Source of the DNA: Treponema sp.
GTDB lineage: Bacteria > Spirochaetota > Spirochaetia > Treponematales > Breznakiellaceae
DNA length: 11,922 nucleotides
Direction: 5' to 3'
NCBI GenBank assembly: GCA_031279925.1
Contig: JAITHQ010000014.1
Location: forward strand, 1-11,922
Below, one piece after another: positions 6,778 to 11,922 of the stretch. Every line of letters begins with the position of its first letter. Within the stretch, counting starts at the first letter, position 1. Made by a program: the position numbers and the translations under genes. The notes beneath the pieces are model-generated. The model made no database searches and had not been told where the DNA came from. It worked only from the letters and a program-made list of their open reading frames with translations.

Positions 6778-7108
6778 CGGTAGACGTCTTCTTTTCCAGT
6801 ACTTCATCGATACGGGCAATAAGATTCAGGGTACGCTGTTCAAGCTCCTTTGCTTCGCCCGCCCGCTGGGCTTCGGCCCGCTCCCTCTCCTCTCCCGCCT
6901 GCATCTTCAATTTATTGATCTCATCGCATAACAAAAAACCGGTAAGAATAGCTACCTTAAGCGGATCCTTCATGGCAGATATATTCTGGGTGTTTTCCAC
7001 CGCCGCCTGGTACTGAGCCAGCACTGCATCAAGATATACCGGATCTTCGTCCGCCGTAATGGAAAAACTTGTACCCAGAATATCCAGACGAAGATCATTC
7101 GCAGCCAT
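6770..7108 (-). CDS. zapA: Cell division protein ZapA
   Basis: This 112-residue protein fits the ZapA family (PF05164). It has an N-terminal beta-rich domain, LRLDILGTSFSITADEDP at 6-23, then the central KVAILTGFLLCDEINKL helix near 48-64 and a C-terminal coiled-coil rich in Glu, Arg and Ala. ZapA binds FtsZ filaments and promotes bundling of the Z ring. It follows the ZapB-like gene by only 5 nt and shares its last 8 bases with manA. An AAGGG run just upstream of the ATG serves as ribosome binding site. Confidence 0.88.
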   Translation of the reverse strand: MAANDLRLDILGTSFSITADEDPVYLDAVLAQYQAAVENTQNISAMKDPLKVAILTGFLLCDEINKLKMQAGEERERAEAQRAGEAKELEQRTLNLIARIDEVLEKKTSTDA

Positions 7109-7113
7109 AGCCC

Positions 7114-7647
7114 TTAAAAAATGTCCAGTTCCCCATTCTCTGCATCTTTCGCCGGCGTTTCTTCGTTTTGCGGCGCCGCTAAAGGGTCAGAGACATCGGT
7201 TTGGGTTTCACCGCCGGGTATCTCAAAAAAGATTGTTTCTCCATCCGCGCCGGAGGAAGCGGGTACATCCGAATTGGCATCCCTGGAAGGAACCTCCGTT
7301 TGCAAACTTGCGGAATTTTGGGCCGCCGCCTGATTTTTTGCCGCCGCCCCTGCTGAAGCCGTTTTGGATGTTTCCCTGGAGGGGCTTTTACCTGGTTTCT
7401 CCCACAGGCTTTTCTCTATTGCATCCTCAAACTGGTTAAGCCGGTCCAGCGCGGAAAGGATTCCGTCTTCGATTCTACCCTGATCTTCCTTGAAGCGTAC
7501 AATGAGAATCTCAAGCTCATCGATCCGTTTTTTATAGGATTCCAGTCTTGTCTGTAAAGCGGCGTTTTCTTTGGTAACCCGTTCAACATAATCAATTGCC
7601 TTGATGACTTTTGTTTCCAATAGTTTGACCTGCTCAAGGTTTATCAA
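7114..7647 (-). CDS. zapB: ZapB-like coiled-coil cell division protein
   Basis: This 177-residue protein starts with a long amphipathic coiled coil (about 1-90) with heptad spacing, including LEQVKLLETKV, ENAALQTRLESYKKRIDELE and ALDRLNQFEDAIEK. The rest is a low-complexity tail rich in Ala, Pro, Ser and acidic residues, ending in GELDIF. The N-terminus resembles ZapB, which joins ZapA at the Z ring; the acidic tail is extra to the short enterobacterial ZapB. The start is a TTG at 7647, supported by GGAGG (7656-7660) 8 nt upstream. The adjacent ZapA gene supports the assignment, but coiled-coil similarity alone is weak evidence. Confidence 0.72.
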   Translation of the reverse strand: MINLEQVKLLETKVIKAIDYVERVTKENAALQTRLESYKKRIDELEILIVRFKEDQGRIEDGILSALDRLNQFEDAIEKSLWEKPGKSPSRETSKTASAGAAAKNQAAAQNSASLQTEVPSRDANSDVPASSGADGETIFFEIPGGETQTDVSDPLAAPQNEETPAKDAENGELDIF

Positions 7648-7844
7648 AAGGAATGCCTCCGTTCACTTCAATCGCTCTGGCCGCAATACACCTAGAGCAA
7701 CGCTGATCAAATACCGCCGGACCTTCGGTCCGCAATCAACGTTACTCTATAATTTTGCCGTTTTTCTGCGGAAAACACGGCATAAATGCCGGTAAAAAAT
7801 CTATAATCAACCAACCCTGCTGTAGAGCGGGGTGTGAAACTGGT
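7648..7844 (-). other. Leader between rplT and zapB-like gene with hairpin cluster
   Basis: No gene is seen in these 197 bases. On the minus strand, after the rplT stop, they hold CGGCA-TTTA-TGCCG, then a TTTTC/GAAAA mini-hairpin, then CGGACC-GAA-GGTCCG (7718-7732). Promoter-like hexamers here are weak; none has both good boxes and good spacing. The region could end rplT transcription, form the zapB-like 5' leader, or encode a small RNA. Confidence 0.4.
7778..7791 (-). terminator. Weak terminator candidate after rplT
   Basis: On the minus strand a 5-bp CGGCA/TGCCG stem with loop TTTA is followed by TGTTTTCC. The stem is short and the T tract interrupted, so partial readthrough into the zapB-like operon is plausible. 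Confidence 0.3.
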
Positions 7845-8204
7845 TCAAGCCCCCAGGGCAGCCTTGGCCTTTTCGAGTACCGCCTTGAATGCCGGCGCGT
7901 CTTCTACTGCCAGATGCGCCAGGGCTTTCCGGTCGATGATTATACCAGCCTTGTCGAGCCCCGCAATCAGCCGGGAATAGGAAAGCCCTTCAGCGCGGCA
8001 GGCCGCGTTTATTCTAATGATCCACAGCCGCCGGAAATCCGCCTTTCGATCCCGCCGGTCACGGTAGGCATAGAACAGCGCCTTGGTAACCGCATCCTTG
8101 GCGGTCTTGTAATTTGAATGCCTGCGGCCCCAATAACCCTTTGCCCGCTTTAGTATTTTTTTACGATGGTCCTTTCTTTTGGAACCGTCTATCGCTCTTG
8201 ACAT
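7845..8204 (-). CDS. rplT: Large ribosomal subunit protein bL20
   Basis: This 119-residue basic protein is a standard-length L20: it opens with [20 protein letters not shown] and [17 protein letters not shown], followed by [18 protein letters not shown] and [17 protein letters not shown]20 binds 23S rRNA early in 50S assembly and in many bacteria represses its own operon. The ATG at 8204 has GGAGAGGA a few bases upstream. It follows rpmI by 22 nt in the conserved infC-rpmI-rplT order. Confidence 0.97.
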   Translation of the reverse strand: MSRAIDGSKRKDHRKKILKRAKGYWGRRHSNYKTAKDAVTKALFYAYRDRRDRKADFRRLWIIRINAACRAEGLSYSRLIAGLDKAGIIIDRKALAHLAVEDAPAFKAVLEKAKAALGA

Positions 8205-8226
8205 AATTTCCTCTCCTGGCCCCGGA

Positions 8227-8427
8227 TCAACCGTAGGGCAGCATCTGTTTCTTGATTACCGGCACATTATCGCTGGACAAAATACCGGCGTGGCGCAGGT
8301 TCCGTTTCCGTTTGGTTGACTTTTTGGTCAGAATATGGCGAAGATTCTGTTTTTTATACTTGACCTTGCCGCTTCCGGTAAAAGCAAAGCGCTTTGCCGC
8401 GCTTTTTTTGGTTTTCATCTTTGGCAT
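8227..8427 (-). CDS. rpmI: Large ribosomal subunit protein bL35
   Basis: This 66-residue basic protein begins [20 protein letters not shown], the L35 signature, and ends near [11 protein letters not shown]. The start at 8427 is set by the family and by GAGGTGG (8432-8438) just upstream; the longer in-frame extension to 8466 is not family-like. It lies between infC and rplT. Confidence 0.96.
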   Translation of the reverse strand: MPKMKTKKSAAKRFAFTGSGKVKYKKQNLRHILTKKSTKRKRNLRHAGILSSDNVPVIKKQMLPYG

Positions 8428-8454
8428 ATCGCCACCTCTAATACATTCAAGTAT

Positions 8455-8498
8455 AGAGTTTTCCAAAAGAAAACTCTGCCGCGCCGGTTTACCGGCGC
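8455..8498 (-). promoter_or_regulatory. Two consecutive hairpins between infC and rpmI
   Basis: Directly after the infC stop is GCGCCGG-TTTA-CCGGCGC (8481-8498), a perfect 7-bp hairpin. Next come a T-rich stretch and AGAGTTTTC/GAAAACTCT (8455-8463 and 8469-8477), a perfect 9-bp hairpin with a 5-nt loop. They could act as an attenuator, an RNA-processing site or mRNA-stability elements controlling rpmI-rplT relative to infC. Confidence 0.6.
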
Positions 8499-8499
8499 A

Positions 8500-9018
8500 T
8501 TATTTCTTGGATTTGGGGCTTAACACCATGGACATAAACCGGCCTTCCATTGCCGGGGGTTTATCCATAATATAATCACCTTCTATCCGCGCAAGTACGT
8601 CCTTAAGCACATCCAATCCCAATTCCGTATGGGCAAGTTCCCGGCCCCGAAAACGAACCGTTACCTTTACCTTATTGCCCTCGGCAAGGAATTCCTTTAC
8701 ATGCTTGGATTTGAAATCCAAATCATGCTCATCAATTTTTGGCTGCATCCGGATTTCTTTCAGTTTAAGAAGCTTCTGCTTCTTTTTTGAATCCCGAACC
8801 TTTTTCTCGTTTTCGAATTTGAACTTACCATAATCCAGTATCTTTACTACCGGAGGAATCGCCTGGGGCGCAACCTCTACCAGATCCAAACCCAGTCCCC
8901 TTGCGATTTCAAGCGCTTCCGGGGTAGGCATTATTCCCTGCCGTTCCCCCTCATCCCTGATGAGACGAACCTCCCGCACCCGAATCTGTTCATTAATCCG
9001 TAAATCCTTATCCGCCAA
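8500..9018 (-). CDS. infC: Translation initiation factor IF-3
   Basis: The predicted 172-residue protein reads (M)[19 protein letters not shown], then an N-domain ending in [13 protein letters not shown] (the IF-3 signature), a lysine-rich linker and a C-domain with [17 protein letters not shown]-3 binds the 30S subunit and monitors start-codon choice. I favour a TTG start at 9018: GGGAGGT (9022-9028) lies just upstream and the family N-terminus begins there. In-frame ATG 9030 and TTG 9060 lack a proper ribosome site. A non-ATG start fits the known use of rare start codons for infC autoregulation. First gene of the infC-rpmI-rplT operon. Confidence 0.93.
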   Translation of the reverse strand: MADKDLRINEQIRVREVRLIRDEGERQGIMPTPEALEIARGLGLDLVEVAPQAIPPVVKILDYGKFKFENEKKVRDSKKKQKLLKLKEIRMQPKIDEHDLDFKSKHVKEFLAEGNKVKVTVRFRGRELAHTELGLDVLKDVLARIEGDYIMDKPPAMEGRFMSMVLSPKSKK

Positions 9019-9113
9019 CTGACCTCCCATGCGCCAAACGCCACAACTCTGGGGAAACAAGCCCCCTGTGCCATTAATCCCGGCTTAACGGGTAAACCGG
9101 TGTTACAGGAATC

Positions 9114-9143
9114 AGTATACCATATAGAAAGAAAACTTGTCTA
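9114..9143 (-). promoter_or_regulatory. Sigma70-like promoter of infC operon
   Basis: On the minus strand TAGACA (9138-9143) and TATACT (9114-9119) are 18 bp apart. Transcription would start near 9107, giving a leader of about 90 nt before the infC TTG. That leader contains CCCG/CGGG and GGGG/CCCC potential stems but no motif I recognise. Confidence 0.62.
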
Positions 9144-9164
9144 GGGCACGAGTTACGTTATAAT

Positions 9165-9320
9165 TTAAGCCGGTTTCAAAACGGTCGTTCTGAAATTGAC
9201 TCCTTTTTCTAACCCCGTTGCATCAAGTAAAATCGAACCTATCGAATCATACTGAACATGAATAATACCAGTTACCGGGGCGTATATCAAGTTGATTTTG
9301 AAGAAAAGATACAAGTTCAC
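9165..9320 (-). pseudogene. Short unrecognised reading frame, possible gene remnant
   Basis: A 51-codon frame from GTG 9320 to a stop at 9165-9167 reads in protein-like fashion, for example IYAPVTGIIHVQYDSIGSIL and ATGLEKGVNFRTTVLKPA. The frame stays open upstream to a stop near 9374, but there is no good start or Shine-Dalgarno site. It could be the 3' end of a decayed gene, a small protein, or chance. I do not recognise a family. It ends before the infC promoter on the same strand. Confidence 0.3.
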
Positions 9321-9341
9321 CAGTAAATTTGGGAAAACCTG

Positions 9342-9370
9342 TTGTTTTTCTTTATCATTTGTGCTATATT
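9342..9370 (+). promoter_or_regulatory. Promoter candidate for the exported protein gene
   Basis: TTGTTT (9342-9347) and TATATT (9365-9370) are exactly 17 bp apart. The predicted start near 9377 would give a 5' leader of about 200 nt before the ATG at 9576. Confidence 0.5.
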
Positions 9371-9376
9371 TTAAAT

Positions 9377-9575
9377 ATCAGAAGTTTTTTTAAAAACGCT
9401 GGAATTTAGACGTAGACTGAAAAATAAGCCGGTATGGCAGCGGCGACTGGACTGGATCCCCAGTAAACAGGAAGCCAATCTGGCCGCTTCTCCAATTGGG
9501 AACCGCCGGTTGCAGTGGGCAATAGAAAAAGAGAGTGGAGTGAGCCGATACGGAAGCGGGGTAAAAAGGATTTTA
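9377..9575 (+). other. Long 5' leader of the exported protein gene
   Basis: No separate gene is assigned. The stretch contains ACTGG-ATCC-CCAGT (a perfect 5-bp hairpin), GAAGC...GCTTC around 9471-9490, and AACCG-C-CGGTT near 9501-9511. The reading frame of the following gene is open back to a stop at about 9370 but contains no ATG or GTG before 9576; the first possible start is a TTG at 9510 without a ribosome site. A structured regulatory leader is possible; it matches no riboswitch consensus I know. Confidence 0.45.
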
Positions 9576-10724
9576 ATGAAAAAACTGGCTATTTGTGTTT
9601 ATGTACTTTTTTCTTTGCCCCTTTTCATGCTGGGCGCACAGGCGCTGGAGGACCGGACTATTTATGTGCCCAATATCGTAGGCGAAGGCCAAGAGGGCGA
9701 TGCGCAATTTGTGGCCGACATGATCCGCATGGATGTCCCTGTCCGCGGTTTCAGCCTGGGCGAGACCGCCATCGAATCTTTGTATTCCATCAGCGGTACG
9801 TTGGCCGTGTGGGAAAATGAGTGGGCCGAAGAAGGCGACCCGGTAATGTATGTCCTGCATCTTTCCCTGATTGACATTGTCGAAGAGCGTATTATGGTAG
9901 AAGAAGAACTGTACTATGCTACCACAACCGACCTGAGCGACTGGCTGCGGGTTATCCTCTTTACGATGCTGTCGAACATTCCCCTGCCGGAACTTCCTAC
10001 TATTACTGTTCTCGCTGAAGACCTTTGGCGCTACAAGTGGCTCTACGTTGGCGCTACGGTGGACTGGGACAACCGCCGTTATATCAATGGCGCCTACACC
10101 TCCGTCCGAGACGGCGTGGCGGGCAGACTTTTTATAGAGTTTCATTTTTTAAACTTTGCATCATTGGAAGGGGGCATGGGGCTGGCGCGCGATCAGCCGG
10201 TCTATGATAACACGGCATACACGGCCTTAACCCTGGAAGGTTTTGGCCTGCTTAAGTTGGTGTTCAAGCCATTTAACTATTTTATGCTGGAACCCTATGG
10301 CGGCGTCATTTTCAATTTTCAGATAAGCCCGGATGTAATGGTTCCGCCGCTGGCGTGGACAGCGGGCTTTCAGGCAGGTATGCGAATGGGGCCGGGTCTT
10401 TTTGTAGTAGACACCCGGTTTGCCTTGGACCTTGGTATGTCGTCCATCGGTACGGAGATAGAGTTTACGCGCCAGTTGGTGCGGGTGGGCATAGGGTATA
10501 AGTTTGGTTTCTTTGACAGAATAAAGCAAGAAAAAGTAAAGAAAGAAAAAGCGGAGAAACCAAGTAAAAAGAAGACAGGCGCCAAGGATGCCAAGGATAT
10601 GGAGGAAGGGACAGGAAAAGGGAGTGATGTAAAAGAAGAGAGTAACGTCGATAAGGCGGAGGAGGTGAAGAGTGATACGACTGAGTTGCCTGAAAGTATT
10701 GACTCAGGAACAGTAATTGAGTAA
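9576..10724 (+). CDS. Exported, barrel-like membrane protein with charged C-terminal tail
   Basis: This 382-residue protein begins with a signal peptide, KKLAICVYVLFSLPLFMLG, with a likely cut after AQA (residue 23). The region to about residue 150 is mixed alpha/beta. The part from about 160 to 315 has alternating hydrophobic and aromatic residues and ends RVGIGYKFGFFDR, typical of beta-strands of an outer-membrane barrel. The last 66 residues (317-382) are a Lys/Glu-rich low-complexity tail. I recognise no named family; it resembles exported proteins of unknown function in treponemes. The ATG at 9576 is chosen because AAAGGA lies 5 nt upstream and the signal peptide starts there. Function is unknown. 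Confidence 0.75.
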   Translation: MKKLAICVYVLFSLPLFMLGAQALEDRTIYVPNIVGEGQEGDAQFVADMIRMDVPVRGFSLGETAIESLYSISGTLAVWENEWAEEGDPVMYVLHLSLIDIVEERIMVEEELYYATTTDLSDWLRVILFTMLSNIPLPELPTITVLAEDLWRYKWLYVGATVDWDNRRYINGAYTSVRDGVAGRLFIEFHFLNFASLEGGMGLARDQPVYDNTAYTALTLEGFGLLKLVFKPFNYFMLEPYGGVIFNFQISPDVMVPPLAWTAGFQAGMRMGPGLFVVDTRFALDLGMSSIGTEIEFTRQLVRVGIGYKFGFFDRIKQEKVKKEKAEKPSKKKTGAKDAKDMEEGTGKGSDVKEESNVDKAEEVKSDTTELPESIDSGTVIE

Positions 10725-10830
10725 ATTGAAAATGTCCCCACAAGGCGGGGGGCCAAATATCTGTAAATCCCTGCCGGGATGCAGATTTTGGGCGAGTATT
10801 TAATTTGAGAAAATATGGAGGTTGGATAAA
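10725..10830 (+). other. Intergenic hairpins before the lipoprotein gene
   Basis: Soon after the stop, CCCC-ACAAGGC-GGGG forms one stem. A second, larger one has outer ATCTG/CAGAT and inner TCCC-TGCC-GGGA and ends in TTTTGGG. The second is a possible partial terminator or leader structure. No strong promoter is visible, so the lipoprotein gene may be cotranscribed with the gene before it. Confidence 0.4.
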
Positions 10831-11343
10831 ATGAAAGCTGTAAAATGGTTAGGCGGGTTGTTTGCCGCAATAGTATGTTTCGTTTCCTGTGATATTGGCG
10901 TTTCTTATACTGCGGGAACACTGGGTTACCGGGCCGGAACCGGAGACGGAAATGGGATTCAGAATGGGAAGTCGCTAGTGCCGGTGCCGGAACGGAATCA
11001 ATACCGTATAACGCAGGATATATTCGTTCCGGAATCGGACGTGAAGGTGTTGCTGAGTTACGAGGACGGGACAACGGATTATATTCCATTAACGGACTTG
11101 GAAATCCGTGTGTACGAGGGGCTGAACGATCTGTCCGAGCCTGTGGGGGATGATGGGTACTCCTTTCCGACGCTGGGACCCAAGAAGGTGGGAGTATGGT
11201 ACGAGGATTTGGAGTCGTATTATTGGGTGACGGTTTATGACCCAAATGCAGGCGGTAACAACAACGGCAACAACCCCGGTGATGGTGGCGGCGGCGGAGG
11301 TACCGGCGGCGGCTTGGATTGGGTTTGGTCGCATAGGCCCTGA
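10831..11343 (+). CDS. Lipoprotein with bacterial Ig-like domain and Gly/Asn-rich tail
   Basis: This 170-residue protein has a lipoprotein signal: a basic start, a hydrophobic stretch and CFVSC with the acylated Cys at residue 20, within the looser spirochaete lipobox rules. Residues about 55-138 resemble a bacterial Ig-like domain: a VLLSYEDGTTDYIPLTDLEI strand pattern, then LGPKKVGVWYEDLESYYWVT and VYDP. The rest (139-161) is a Gly/Asn linker, then LDWVWSHRP. Such domains are common in surface lipoproteins and suggest adhesion or carbohydrate contact, but the ligand is unknown. The ATG at 10831 has GGAGG (10817-10821) 9 nt upstream; an in-frame TTG at 10822 is less likely. Confidence 0.78.
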   Translation: MKAVKWLGGLFAAIVCFVSCDIGVSYTAGTLGYRAGTGDGNGIQNGKSLVPVPERNQYRITQDIFVPESDVKVLLSYEDGTTDYIPLTDLEIRVYEGLNDLSEPVGDDGYSFPTLGPKKVGVWYEDLESYYWVTVYDPNAGGNNNGNNPGDGGGGGGTGGGLDWVWSHRP

Positions 11344-11784
11344 GTGGGAAGGCGAGAAGGATTTGAACAACGAACGATACCTGAACAGTGGTTTGGTAGA
11401 GCTGGCAATGCAACCGGGCAGAAGTTCCCGCCAACCTCGTAAAAAATAAATATCCGGCTGCTTCCTCCAAGTGGATGGCGGCAGCCTTAAAATAGTATAC
11501 GCCATTTTGTAAGAGTAAGACGTTTATTTCACTTTCTGAGCTTCCCAACCAAATATCTAGCATAACTAAAGGCTCAAATTTTCCAGAGGGATTTCTACAT
11601 AAGTATATTATTATGAGCAAACAAAACCATCATTGGCAAATAGGATGGAGTACAGTTATCATCAATGTAACCCAGAACCGCAGCGGGATTTGTACAATGA
11701 CCGGGTAGGCCCGCTTGCTAGGTGTCTGCATCCTGAAACCTTCACCCCGCGCTTTTTATGCAAGCTGGACCTTGCTTCCCGCCG
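11344..11784. other. Gene-poor stretch between lipoprotein and permease genes
   Basis: No gene is assigned with confidence. A plus-strand frame continues past the lipoprotein stop, one base out of register, to TAA at 11447-11449. A weak stem, GGCTGC (11456-11461) with GCAGCC (11481-11486), is followed by TTAAAAT. A minus-strand frame covers 11425-11620 but starts only at a TTG and runs into antisense of the lipoprotein gene. No terminator for the permease gene is clear. Confidence 0.4.
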
Positions 11785-11922
11785 TTACCGTTTTGACAAG
11801 AGTCCCCGGCTTATCGCCGTGCCGATTATTTGCACCGCTTCTACCAGTATCAGAATGACAATGACCGCGCCTATGGTTACGTCGATTCTGAACCGGTAGT
11901 AGCCGTAGCGTATCGCCAGATC
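11785..11922 (-). CDS. metI: MetI-type ABC transporter permease, C-terminal part (partial)
   Basis: The last 45 residues of a minus-strand gene extend beyond the window edge. They read LAIRYGYYRFRIDVTI, then a hydrophobic membrane segment (GAVIVILILVEAVQIIG) and a short basic tail SRGLLSKR before TAA at 11785-11787. The AIRYGYYRF motif followed by a last transmembrane helix and a basic tail is typical of the C-terminus of MetI, the inner-membrane permease of the D-/L-methionine importer. In this family it works with ATPase MetN and lipoprotein MetQ, which would lie outside the window; no metQ follows downstream here. Confidence 0.8.
   Translation of the reverse strand, partial: DLAIRYGYYRFRIDVTIGAVIVILILVEAVQIIGTAISRGLLSKR

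Noticed and set aside
9377..9575. Cobalamin or other known riboswitch in the leader
   Set aside because: The stems and loops do not match the conserved boxes of riboswitch classes I know.
11456..11486. Intrinsic terminator after the lipoprotein gene
   Set aside because: Only a 6-bp stem with a 19-nt loop and no real T tract.
10370..11620. 416-codon minus-strand frame
   Set aside because: Most of it is antisense to the exported protein and lipoprotein genes, with low-complexity His/Arg/Ser text. Its non-overlapping N-terminal part (11425-11620) begins only at a TTG without a ribosome site.
11633..11922. Plus-strand frame with an apparent one-base frameshift near 11804 giving YRRADYLHRFYQYQ-like text
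   Set aside because: It is the antisense of the clear MetI-type C-terminus on the minus strand (stop at 11785), which explains its protein-like appearance.

Overview
The window looks chromosomal and most likely comes from a spirochaete of the Treponema group with about 50% GC, such as the termite-gut treponemes. The reasons are the infC-rpmI-rplT order, a ZapB/ZapA-like pair upstream of a class I phosphomannose isomerase, a spirochaete-style lipobox lipoprotein with an Ig-like fold, a lone barrel-like exported protein, and an AAA/DUF4143 ATPase. The species is inferred from this pattern, not shown by a search.

Layout. Positions 1-593 hold no gene. They contain a structured repeat made of three tandem 120-bp cores (131-491) inside longer flanks (93-522). 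A plus-strand pair follows: an AAA/DUF4143 ATPase (594-1829) and a Gfo/Idh/MocA-type oxidoreductase (1860-2891). Next comes tRNA-Pro(UGG) with its own promoter (3067-3181). It converges with a minus-strand radical SAM/helix-hairpin-helix gene (3217-4506) of the DNA modification/repair type, whose promoter carries a perfect dyad. The gap 4552-5042 holds an inverted, single-core copy of the first repeat (4603-4791) and a small terminal-inverted-repeat element (4895-5023) with a TTA duplication.

From 5043 to 7647 a compact minus-strand operon reads zapB-like, zapA, manA, yaiI/UPF0178, with 5-nt spacing and then 8- and 17-nt overlaps. Upstream lies the translation operon infC, rpmI, rplT (9018 to 7845), with a sigma70-like promoter at 9114-9143 and two hairpins between infC and rpmI. 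The divergent region 9019-9575 carries a short unrecognised minus-strand frame (9165-9320) and a plus-strand promoter with a roughly 200-nt leader. These lead to an exported barrel-like protein (9576-10724) and an Ig-like lipoprotein (10831-11343). The last 138 bases are the C-terminal end of a MetI-type methionine ABC transporter permease on the minus strand.

The core genes (translation, division, mannose metabolism, tRNA) are ordinary. The unusual content is mostly non-coding: the two-copy modular repeat, the bipartite hairpin element, the operator-like dyads before the radical SAM and ATPase genes, and the long leader before the exported protein. No complete new defence or biosynthetic system is visible.
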